Both the position numbers and the translations under genes were made by a program. Positions 1 through 7,275 of a DNA stretch of 11,688 bases are shown piece after piece. Source of the stretch: Rhodospirillaceae bacterium (lineage in GTDB: Bacteria > Pseudomonadota > Alphaproteobacteria > UBA11136); the NCBI GenBank assembly GCA_002686135.1, contig NZAO01000021.1:6346-18033 (forward strand), in the 5' to 3' direction. How positions within the stretch are numbered: the first letter of the stretch is position 1; each line of letters begins with the position of its first letter. The notes under the pieces are model-generated. The model saw only the letters and a list, made by a program, of their open reading frames with translations, was not told the DNA's origin and searched no databases.

Positions 1-177
1 GCCGAAATTACCGTCCACAAGGACGGCCATGAAGTCTCGGGGCTGTCCATCATGGGCTTGATGATGCTTGCCGCCACGCCCGGCACCGAGATCGTGATCG
101 AATCCACAGGGGGCGAGGCAGAAGACGCGCTGGCAGCGCTTAAAGACCTGGTTACCAAGAACTTCGAGGAAGACTAG
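1..177 (+). CDS. ptsH: HPr family phosphocarrier protein (3' part, start outside window)
   Basis: The last 58 codons of a phosphocarrier HPr, ending in TAG at 175-177. HPr takes phosphate from enzyme I (encoded directly downstream) on a histidine near residue 15, which lies outside the window. The visible part carries the HPr regulatory segment, read as LSIMGLMMLAA, whose serine (fragment residue 16) corresponds to Ser46, the site phosphorylated by HPr kinase in other bacteria. It continues through GTEIVIES and the final amphipathic helix (EDALAALKDLVTKNF). The end of the gene provides the GAGGA ribosome-binding site (166-170) for enzyme I, which starts 2 bases after the stop. In alphaproteobacteria this gene usually follows hprK and an EIIA-Man gene. 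That is an expectation here, since the upstream sequence is not available. Confidence 0.9.
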   Translation, partial: AEITVHKDGHEVSGLSIMGLMMLAATPGTEIVIESTGGEAEDALAALKDLVTKNFEED

Positions 178-179
178 GC

Positions 180-1964
180 ATGGCCGGGACAAGAAAAAAA
201 AAGACCCCCGCGGCAAACAAGGAACGGACCCTTGAGGGGCTGGGCGTTTCCTCAGGTATCGCCATCGGCCCCATCCATGTGCGCGAAAGCGGCGCAGTGG
301 AGGTCTCCGAATACTGTATCCAACCCAAGCATCTAGACTCCGAGCTGGCCCGTTTCAGTGAGGCCGTGAAACGCACCCGCAGACAGCTTCTCAAACTCAA
401 GTCCAAGGCCCAGACTCTTCCCGAAGCCACCGCTGAAGAGCTCGGATATCTTCTCGACGCCCATCTTCACATGCTTGAAGGCTCGCGCCTGATCCGCGGC
501 GTGGAGGACCGTATCAGCGGGAAATTCCTTAACGCCGAAGCCGCTGTACAGGCGGAAATTTCCGAGATCGGCAAGGGGTTCGCGGCGATGGAAGATTCCT
601 ATCTGGCGGCGCGCATGGAAGATATCCGCGAGGTAGGCAACCGTCTGGTACGGTCTCTGACCAAATCCCCGCCCACCGCGTTTTCCACCCTGCCCAAGGG
701 CAGTATCGTCGTCACCGAGGAAATAACCCCCGCCGACACCGCCCTTCTCGACCCCAGCAGGGTGGCCGGGTTCACCACCACGCTAGGCGGCCCCGAAAGC
801 CACACCGCCATCATGGCCCGTTCGCTGATGATTCCCGCCGTACTGGGCGTTCCCGGCCTGCTTTCCGGCATGACAAGCGGGGAAATGATGATTGTGGACG
901 GGGACGCTGGAATCCTCGTCATCAACCCCTCCCCGGCCACCCTTGAGAAATACAAACGCCGCCGCAAGGAGCTGGAACGGGCGCACAAGCAGCTGGCACG
1001 GCTGAAGGAACTGCCCGCCGAGACCCGCAACGGCACCAAGATCGATCTCTTCGCCAATATCGAACTACCCCGCGAGATCAAGAACATAAAGGACAGCAGA
1101 GCCAAGGGAATCGGCCTTCTGCGTAGCGAATTTCTTTTCATGAACCGCGACGACCTGCCAGGCGAGCAGGAACAGTTCGATTCCCTGCGCAAGCTGGTGA
1201 CCGCCATGAAGGGACGGCCGGTGACCATACGCACTCTCGACGTGGGCAGCGAGAAACTGGCCACGTCGCTGGGCGGCCATCTGATGCCCGCCACCAATCC
1301 GGCGCTGGGACTGCGCGCTATTCGCCTGTCCCTAAAGATACCCGAGCTTCTTTCGACGCAGCTGGCGGCCATTTTGCGGGCCGGGGCCCATGGTCCAGTG
1401 CGCATACTAGTACCCATGATCTCCGGCGTTTCCGAAATCAGGCAGGTGCGGCGGATCATGCGCAGCGTGGCGGGCAAGCTGAAACGCCGCAAGGTGAAGA
1501 TACCCGACCCCCTGCCACCACTGGGGATCATGATCGAGACTCCCGGCGCCGCGCTGGCCGCCGAGAGCCTCGCCAGGCTCTGCGAGTTCTTCGCCATCGG
1601 CACCAACGATCTCACCATGTACACCCTGGCCATCGATCGCGGGGACGAACAGGTGGCCCATCTCTACAACCCCATCCACCCCGCGGTACTGCGGCTGATC
1701 AAGTTCACCACGGCAGCCGGCGGCAATGCCGGCATCCCGGTAAGCGTCTGCGGAGAGATCGCCGGCGACCCGCGCTATACGGCGCTTATGGTGGGGCTTG
1801 GTATCCATGAGCTGTCCATGGCGCCGGCCAGCCTGTTGAAGGTGAAACAGCGCATCCGCAGCCTTGACGTGGCGGCGGCGCAGCGGCTGGTCCATGCCGT
1901 CATGGAACAAAGCGACCCCGGGCGAATCTCCGCCCTGGTTGATGATTTCAACGCCCTGGCGTAA
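180..1964 (+). CDS. ptsP: Phosphoenolpyruvate-protein phosphotransferase (enzyme I)
   Basis: Cytoplasmic enzyme I of a phosphotransferase relay: it autophosphorylates from phosphoenolpyruvate and passes the phosphate to HPr. The product has 594 residues, the size of plain enzyme I, without the N-terminal GAF domain of the nitrogen-type PtsP, so ptsI is an equally good name. Visible signatures are the N-terminal GVSSGIAIGP (22-31), the active-site histidine His208 in GGPESHTAIMARS, substrate-binding Arg315 (GLLRSEFLFM) and Arg351 (RTLDVGSEK), GTNDLTMYTLA (474-484) and the catalytic Cys524 in SVCGEIAGDP. The ATG has GAGGA 9 bases upstream and follows the ptsH stop by 2 bases, so the two are co-transcribed. 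A basic tail of about 16 residues (RKKKTP) precedes the family start and is encoded by a run of nine A (194-202). Family assignment is secure. Whether the relay transports sugar or only regulates cannot be told from this window. Confidence 0.96.
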   Translation: MAGTRKKKTPAANKERTLEGLGVSSGIAIGPIHVRESGAVEVSEYCIQPKHLDSELARFSEAVKRTRRQLLKLKSKAQTLPEATAEELGYLLDAHLHMLEGSRLIRGVEDRISGKFLNAEAAVQAEISEIGKGFAAMEDSYLAARMEDIREVGNRLVRSLTKSPPTAFSTLPKGSIVVTEEITPADTALLDPSRVAGFTTTLGGPESHTAIMARSLMIPAVLGVPGLLSGMTSGEMMIVDGDAGILVINPSPATLEKYKRRRKELERAHKQLARLKELPAETRNGTKIDLFANIELPREIKNIKDSRAKGIGLLRSEFLFMNRDDLPGEQEQFDSLRKLVTAMKGRPVTIRTLDVGSEKLATSLGGHLMPATNPALGLRAIRLSLKIPELLSTQLAAILRAGAHGPVRILVPMISGVSEIRQVRRIMRSVAGKLKRRKVKIPDPLPPLGIMIETPGAALAAESLARLCEFFAIGTNDLTMYTLAIDRGDEQVAHLYNPIHPAVLRLIKFTTAAGGNAGIPVSVCGEIAGDPRYTALMVGLGIHELSMAPASLLKVKQRIRSLDVAAAQRLVHAVMEQSDPGRISALVDDFNALA

Positions 1965-2021
1965 CCAAGGCTTAATGAAAAAGAATGGCAATTACAGGCC
2001 TGTCTTTTGGAGGTTGAGGTC

Positions 2022-2050
2022 TTGTCCTTAAGGGCCGGGATTGCTATACG
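2022..2050 (+). promoter_or_regulatory. Candidate sigma-70-type promoter for ahcY
   Basis: TTGTCC (2022-2027) and TATACG (2045-2050) are separated by 17 bases, and TG at 2042-2043 gives an extended -10. This is a reasonable match to a housekeeping promoter in an otherwise GC-rich stretch. It lies 80-110 bases before the ahcY start, downstream of the enzyme I stop. It would let ahcY be expressed apart from the ptsH-ptsP unit. Called by eye only. Confidence 0.4.
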
Positions 2051-2071
2051 GCGGCACAGATATCATGGTAA

Positions 2072-3425
<1,354 letters not shown>

Positions 3426-3427
<2 letters not shown>

Positions 3428-3457
3428 AGCGGGTCTTTCCTTCCCTTGAACCGCTCT
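3426..3457 (+). repeat. Inverted repeat at the ahcY stop codon
   Basis: AGAGCGG (3426-3432), overlapping the ahcY stop, is complementary to CCGCTCT (3451-3457), with an 18-base loop. There is no T run after either arm on either strand, so it is not a classical intrinsic terminator. It could protect the 3' end or help end ahcY transcription with Rho. The fold is modest and could be chance. Confidence 0.3.
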
Positions 3458-3522
3458 GAACTCAACGGTTGCCGCTGCGATGGCCAGAAAGACTCTAGAG
3501 GCGGTATAATTCCCGTTTTGCG

Positions 3523-3540
3523 GCTGTGACGCAGCTTTTT
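3523..3540 (+). terminator. Weak candidate intrinsic terminator after ahcY
   Basis: GCTG (3523-3526) pairs with CAGC (3532-3535) over a 5-base loop and is followed directly by five T (3536-3540). The stem is short, four GC-rich pairs plus a possible wobble pair. This is the only stem with a T run found on the + strand between ahcY and the convergent gene. Confidence 0.3.
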
Positions 3541-3602
3541 CGCTGGGGGAGCGCCAATGGGGTGAAAGGCCCTGCCTGTCATCCATTTCCCAGTTCCTGC
3601 AG

Positions 3603-3686
3603 CCGCCTGTGCGGTCTGTAGGGGGCCGGCGACCCTGTGCCCGGCCCCTGCGGCATTGCCGCGGAGCAGGCGACGGCGACAGGCGG
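3603..3686. other. Three-way-junction-like inverted repeats in convergent spacer
   Basis: An outer eight-pair stem, CCGCCTGT (3603-3610) with ACAGGCGG (3679-3686), encloses two hairpins. One is GGGGCCGG (3622-3629) with CCGGCCCC (3641-3648). The other is GCGGC (3650-3654) with GCCGC (3658-3662) over a 3-base loop. Being palindromic, it could form in RNA from either strand. It may serve as a terminator-like end for the - strand gene that stops at 3764, or be a small structured RNA. No T run follows on either strand. At this GC content, a few stems of 7-8 pairs are expected by chance in a spacer this long, so confidence is limited. Confidence 0.3.
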
Positions 3687-3763
3687 AACCTACGCCGTAC
3701 TGGCGGTGATTCTGGCAGAGTCGGGATCGGCCGGACGGGCGTAGTGGCTCTTTTCCCTGCCGC

Positions 3764-4807
3764 TTAGTTCTTCTTTGGCGCGTCGGGCACCCCTTGTGTG
3801 GTGGAATACTGGAAGTGGAGTTCCTCGCCGGGATGGACCAGGGGCCAGGCGGCATGGGCGGCGTTGGCCGCCTCGGCGAAGCCGGTAAGAATGAGCTTGA
3901 GCTTGCCCGGCAGGGCCGCCACGTCGCCCACCGCGAAAATGCCAGGCCGGGATGTCTGGCAGGTGTCGGCGGCCACAGGGATGGCACCGCCTTCCGCCTC
4001 CAGCCCCCAATCGGCGATGGGGCCGAGGCTCGATGACAGGCCGTAAAAGGGCAACAGCGTGTCGGCTTCGAGGAGGCGTTCCTCGCCATCCAGGGTCGCC
4101 ACCATGACCGCGGAGAGCACGCCGCTTTCGCCTTCGAGCCCTGAGAGTTGATAGGGCACCACCAGTTCAATCTCGCCTTTCTCCGCCATTTCTTGGAGCC
4201 GGGCCGCACTTTCCGGGGCGGCGCGGAATTTAGGCCTGCGGTGCACCACCATCACATGGGCTGCTACCTCCGCCAGTGACAACGCCCAGTCCACGGCGGA
4301 ATCGCCGCCACCGGCGATAACCACCCTTTTGCCGGCGAAATCGGCGCGCCGCTTCACCAGATAGAAGATGCTCTTGCCCTCATAGCTTTCGATGCCGGGA
4401 AGCAGCGGGCGGTTGGGTCCGAAGGCCCCGCCTCCGGCGGCGATGATCACAGCGCAAGCGGTGATCCGTGTGCCTGTCGAGGTGCCCAGGACCGAGCCGC
4501 CGTCCGTGGCCGGTTCCAACGTTTCCACCGTCTGGCCGAGATGGTAGACGGGAGCAAAGGGCGCGGCCTGGCGTTCCAGCGCGGTGATCAGATCGCCGGC
4601 GGAAATTTCCGGATGGCAGGGGATGTCGTAAAGGGGTTTCTCCGGGTAGAGGGCGGTACACTGGCCACCGATCTCGGCCATCGCGTCCACCACGTGACAT
4701 TTCATGCCCAGCATGCCGCACTGGAAAACGGCGAACAGTCCTACCGGACCGGCGCCGATAATCGCCACATTAGTTTGATATTCCTGGTGGGAAGCGGCGG
4801 AAGGCAT
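3764..4807 (-). CDS. Ferredoxin/flavodoxin-NADP+ reductase, thioredoxin-reductase-like type
   Basis: FAD enzyme that exchanges electrons between NADPH and ferredoxin or flavodoxin in the cytoplasm. The 347-residue product has the two-dinucleotide-fold layout of the thioredoxin reductase family. It shows FAD-binding GAGPVG (18-23), EIGGQCTALYPEKPLYDIP (45-63) typical of the YumC and Rhodopseudomonas-type reductases, NADPH-binding GGGDSAVDWAL (166-176), VVHRRPKFRA (187-196) and the second FAD motif GIFAVGDV (289-296). The CxxC redox pair of true thioredoxin reductase is absent, which argues for ferredoxin-NADP reductase. The frame is open upstream to 4996, but the start at 4807 is preferred because AGGA lies 8 bases before it and the family begins about there. 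The ATG at 4849 lacks a ribosome-binding site. It stands alone on the - strand, convergent with ahcY and divergent from tsaE. Confidence 0.92.
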   Translation of the reverse strand: MPSAASHQEYQTNVAIIGAGPVGLFAVFQCGMLGMKCHVVDAMAEIGGQCTALYPEKPLYDIPCHPEISAGDLITALERQAAPFAPVYHLGQTVETLEPATDGGSVLGTSTGTRITACAVIIAAGGGAFGPNRPLLPGIESYEGKSIFYLVKRRADFAGKRVVIAGGGDSAVDWALSLAEVAAHVMVVHRRPKFRAAPESAARLQEMAEKGEIELVVPYQLSGLEGESGVLSAVMVATLDGEERLLEADTLLPFYGLSSSLGPIADWGLEAEGGAIPVAADTCQTSRPGIFAVGDVAALPGKLKLILTGFAEAANAAHAAWPLVHPGEELHFQYSTTQGVPDAPKKN

Positions 4808-4968
4808 GGTCAGTGTCCTAGTTCCTAAGTTCGCGGGTCTCTCTGTCATTGCCGGGGCTGGCTCTGGTAACATGACCGCCCCACGCCGTCCGTTCAAGAG
4901 CGGTGGCGGGCCACAGGGACAACGGGCATGCAACAACCAATTGCGAAATGGGTAGAGAAGAAAGACGG
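4808..4968. promoter_or_regulatory. Divergent spacer between the reductase gene and the tsaE operon
   Basis: 161 bases that must hold the promoter of the - strand reductase gene and the promoter of the + strand operon starting with tsaE. On the - strand TTGAAC (complement of 4893-4898) is followed 17 bases later by CATGTT, only a three-of-six match to a -10. On the + strand I find no convincing pair. No clear operator repeat is visible; a small GTGG/CCAC hairpin lies at 4903-4914. The location of control elements is inferred from gene orientation rather than from strong motifs. Confidence 0.4.
4816..4819 (-). promoter_or_regulatory. Ribosome-binding site that sets the reductase start
   Basis: On the - strand AGGA lies 8 bases before the ATG at 4807. 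The in-frame upstream ATG at 4849 has no comparable purine run, so the shorter 347-residue protein is preferred over a 361-residue one. Confidence 0.55.
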
Positions 4969-5523
4969 ATGGCCACGGAGATAGAAGAAACCGCATCCCC
5001 CGATTTGCCGCTTTCGCGCCACGTGGTATCGCGTCGGCTTTGCGACGTGGACACTACCGCAGCGCTGGCCGAGGAAGTGGCGGTGCTTGCCCGTCCCGGC
5101 GACGTGATCGCGCTGGGTGGTGATCTGGGATGCGGCAAAACTACCTTCGCCCGCGCCTTCATCCGTGCGCTGGCCATCCTTCACGGCGAGGGCGACCGGG
5201 AAGAGGAGGTGCCCAGCCCTACCTTCACCCTGGTCCAGATTTACCAGCGCCTTCCGGCCCCGGTCTGGCATTTCGATCTCTACCGCGTGGAAAAGCCGGA
5301 AGAGGCTTATGAGCTGGGCATCGAGGAAGCCTTCGAGGGCGCCATCTCGCTTGTGGAGTGGCCGCAAAAGCTGTGCCGCCTGCTGCCCACCGAGCGACTC
5401 GACCTTGATCTGAAATTCAGCGGCGAGGAGCCGGAAGACGATATATCGAGTGAGCCGCGCAGGGCCACCCTGACCGGGCACGGGATGTGGGCGGCGCGGC
5501 TTGAGAGGCTGGAAGGCCCATGA
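4969..5523 (+). CDS. tsaE: tRNA threonylcarbamoyladenosine biosynthesis ATPase TsaE
   Basis: Small cytoplasmic P-loop ATPase that works with TsaB and TsaD to make the universal t6A modification at position 37 of ANN-decoding tRNAs. From the chosen ATG the product has 184 residues. It shows Walker A GDLGCGKTT (51-59), PSPTFTLVQIY (82-92), HFDLYR (101-106) and LVEWP (128-132), the standard TsaE series. The frame is open back to a GTG at 4903, and an ATG lies at 4948. The ATG at 4969 is preferred because a purine-rich stretch (AGAGAAGAAAG) precedes it and because even this version is slightly longer than usual. About 30 residues after the family core (EEPEDDISSEPRR onward) are divergent. It is the first gene of the tsaE-amgK-murU-addB-addA operon, with amgK starting 10 bases after its stop. 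Confidence 0.93.
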   Translation: MATEIEETASPDLPLSRHVVSRRLCDVDTTAALAEEVAVLARPGDVIALGGDLGCGKTTFARAFIRALAILHGEGDREEEVPSPTFTLVQIYQRLPAPVWHFDLYRVEKPEEAYELGIEEAFEGAISLVEWPQKLCRLLPTERLDLDLKFSGEEPEDDISSEPRRATLTGHGMWAARLERLEGP

Positions 5524-5533
5524 CGGAGTGCCC

Positions 5534-6556
5534 ATGATGGAGAGGACAGAGACCAGTGGACGCGAGGAAAAAATCACTGTTTTTCTCCACACCCAGGGCT
5601 GGGGAGGATGCCGCCGCACACGCCTTGCCGGGGACGCCTCGTTCCGCAGTTACCAGCGGCTGGAAGAGGGCAAACGGCGCGCGGTGCTGATGGATGCGCC
5701 GCCACCGGACGAAGACGTGCGGCCCTTCCTGACCGTGGCGAGACGGCTACGCGGCATGGGTTACAGCGCACCCAAGGTCTTCGCCACCGACGAGGAAAAC
5801 GGGTTGGTGCTGTTGGAAGACCTGGGGGACACCACCTATACCCGCCTTCTGGGACCGGGCGATGAAGCCCTTGAGCGGAAACTCTATGGGCTAGCGGTGA
5901 ACCTTCTCATCGACCTCCATGGCCGGCCCGGGGAAGAAACCTGCGCCGGCATTGCGTCTTATGACGGGGAACGTTTCGAGATCGAGCACGCCCTTTTCAC
6001 CGACTGGTACCTTGCTGCCATGATGGGGGAAAAGGCGCAGGATCAGGTGCGCGCGGAGTATCTCGAAATCTGGCGGCGGCTGCTGGACTATGCGCGCGAG
6101 GTTCCACAGGTTCTGGTATTGCGTGATTATCACGTGGATAATCTGATGCTTCTCGAAGATCGAGACGGGTTGGCTGCTTGCGGTCTGCTGGATTTCCAGG
6201 ACGCGGTGGCCGGGCCTTCTCCCTATGACCTGGTATCCCTTCTCGAGGATGCGCGCCGCGACATTCCTGCGCAACTGGAGAAGGACATGAAGGACCGTTA
6301 TCTGGCGGCGTTTCCCGGGCTTGACCGCAACACCTTCGAGGCTTCCTACGCTATCCTCGGGGCGCAGCGCCACGCCAAGGTCATCGGCATTTTCACCCGC
6401 CTTTGCCGGCGCGACGGCAAGCCCGACTATCTGCGGCATATACCACGTTTGTGGCGGCTTCTCGAAAACGGACTCGCGCATCCCGCCCTTGCCCCCATGC
6501 AGGACTGGTTTGGCCGTCATGTGCCACCGGAGATGCGGGGGATTCCGCCATGTTAA
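5534..6556 (+). CDS. amgK: N-acetylmuramate/N-acetylglucosamine anomeric kinase AmgK
   Basis: Aminoglycoside-phosphotransferase-fold kinase of 340 residues. Its family phosphorylates MurNAc (and GlcNAc) at the anomeric carbon, the first committed step in the peptidoglycan recycling route that avoids de novo UDP-MurNAc synthesis. Key motifs are GDASFRSYQRL (33-43, nucleotide-binding start), LVLLEDLGDTTY (91-102), the catalytic loop LRDYHVDNLM (196-205) with probable base Asp198 and metal ligand Asn203, and LLDFQDA (218-224) with metal-binding Asp220. The call as AmgK instead of a generic phosphotransferase rests on the RDYHVDN loop and on murU lying directly downstream, overlapping by 7 bases. 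Two adjacent ATGs (5534, 5537) follow CGGAG (5524-5528); a TTG further up (5501) inside tsaE is also open but less likely. Substrate preference is inferred. Confidence 0.87.
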   Translation: MMERTETSGREEKITVFLHTQGWGGCRRTRLAGDASFRSYQRLEEGKRRAVLMDAPPPDEDVRPFLTVARRLRGMGYSAPKVFATDEENGLVLLEDLGDTTYTRLLGPGDEALERKLYGLAVNLLIDLHGRPGEETCAGIASYDGERFEIEHALFTDWYLAAMMGEKAQDQVRAEYLEIWRRLLDYAREVPQVLVLRDYHVDNLMLLEDRDGLAACGLLDFQDAVAGPSPYDLVSLLEDARRDIPAQLEKDMKDRYLAAFPGLDRNTFEASYAILGAQRHAKVIGIFTRLCRRDGKPDYLRHIPRLWRLLENGLAHPALAPMQDWFGRHVPPEMRGIPPC

Positions 6557-7275
6557 AAAGCGCGATGATTTTAGCCGCGGGCAAGGGCAAACGCCTGCGC
6601 CCGATCACCGACAAAACCCCCAAGCCGCTGGTAAACGTGGGCGGCATGACCTTGCTCGACCGTATCCTAGATCACGTGGAACAAGCCGGGATAGGCCATG
6701 TGGTGGTCAATGCTTTTCATCTCGGCAAAAAAATAGCGGCCCATCTGGAAAAGCGGGAACAACCGCCGGTGAAGGTTCTTTTCGAGAAAGAACTTCTGGA
6801 TACCGGCGGCGGCGTCCGTAACGCATTGGGGGAAATGGGGAAGAAGCCTTTTTTCGTCATCAACGGCGATGTGATGTGGTTCGACGGGCCGCAAGCCACG
6901 CTCGATCGGCTTGCCGGGGTCTGGAACAGTAGCGCCATGGATGCGCTGTTGCTGATGCAGCCGGTGGTAAGGGCGGAAGGCTATGGCGGCAGGGGAGATT
7001 TCTGTATGGACCCGCTGGGCCTGCTCACCCGGCGCGGAGAAGGGGAGATGGCGCCCTATGTGTTTGCCGGGGTGCAGGCCCTCCACCCACGGTTGTTTTC
7101 CAGCACCCCCGAGGGGCCGTTTTCGCTCAATCTTCTCTACGACAGGGCCCAAGAAGCCGGACGTCTCTATGGCGTTTCCCATGGCGGCGCATGGTTTCAC
7201 ATCGGCACCACGGAGACCCTTGAGAAGACGCGGAAACTTTTGGAAAACGGGCGCAACAATTTCTACCGGCCATGA
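6550..7275 (+). CDS. murU: N-acetylmuramate alpha-1-phosphate uridylyltransferase MurU
   Basis: Nucleotidyltransferase of 241 residues that makes UDP-MurNAc from UTP and MurNAc-1-phosphate, the product of AmgK, in the cell-wall recycling pathway. It shows the sugar-nucleotide signature ILAAGKGKRLRP (7-18) with PKPL (24-27), LLDTGGGV (82-89), metal-binding Asp107 in INGDVMW and the C-terminal FHIGTTETL (216-224). The ATG at 6550 overlaps the end of amgK by 7 bases, consistent with translational coupling, and GCGGGGGA lies a few bases upstream. The frame is open further up to 6403, but the residues before MLKSAMILAAG do not fit the family. Without amgK next door it could be called a glucose-1-phosphate thymidylyltransferase-like protein. 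The pair makes MurU the better call. Confidence 0.88.
   Translation: MLKSAMILAAGKGKRLRPITDKTPKPLVNVGGMTLLDRILDHVEQAGIGHVVVNAFHLGKKIAAHLEKREQPPVKVLFEKELLDTGGGVRNALGEMGKKPFFVINGDVMWFDGPQATLDRLAGVWNSSAMDALLLMQPVVRAEGYGGRGDFCMDPLGLLTRRGEGEMAPYVFAGVQALHPRLFSSTPEGPFSLNLLYDRAQEAGRLYGVSHGGAWFHIGTTETLEKTRKLLENGRNNFYRP

Larger units (their letters stand above)
3428..3763. other. Convergent intergenic region, structured, no gene seen
   Basis: 336 bases between the ends of ahcY (+) and the ferredoxin-NADP reductase gene (-). Reading both strands I find no open frame with a ribosome-binding site and recognisable protein. Frames open through it on the - strand give arginine- and alanine-rich nonsense and are shadows. 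It contains several inverted repeats: 3523-3535 with a T run; 3603-3610 with 3679-3686; 3622-3629 with 3641-3648; 3650-3654 with 3658-3662; and 3690-3696 with 3738-3744. A lone TATAAT lies at 3505-3510 without a -35. It must hold the terminators of two converging genes and may hold a small RNA. In relatives as I recall them, a sensor kinase gene can sit near here, but I see no remnant. Confidence 0.5.

Noticed and set aside
599..1633. Long open frame (344 codons) on the - strand opposite enzyme I
   Set aside because: It is antisense to a fully recognised gene; the translation is rich in arginine, serine and proline with no family features. It is a shadow frame of GC-rich codon use.
1994..2003. 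ACAGGCCTGT palindrome after enzyme I as a terminator
   Set aside because: With a realistic loop only three pairs remain, and only a short CTTTT follows. Not a credible terminator.
3505..3510. Perfect TATAAT on the + strand after ahcY
   Set aside because: No -35-like hexamer at 16-18 bases upstream and no extended -10 TG. Too weak alone to call a promoter for a spacer RNA.
3545..3565. GGGGGAG followed by ATG GGG TGA, a two-codon frame with a good ribosome-binding site
   Set aside because: Too short to be meaningful without a conserved leader context. Probably chance.
3428..3763. Possible 6S RNA or SRP RNA in the spacer
   Set aside because: The SRP core (GGAAGGAAGCAGC-like) is absent on both strands, and I could not match the 6S closing stem and bubble. 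No known RNA family recognised.
5501..5533. Upstream TTG start for amgK inside tsaE
   Set aside because: The ATG pair at 5534/5537 has a proper CGGAG site and fits the family N-terminus better.
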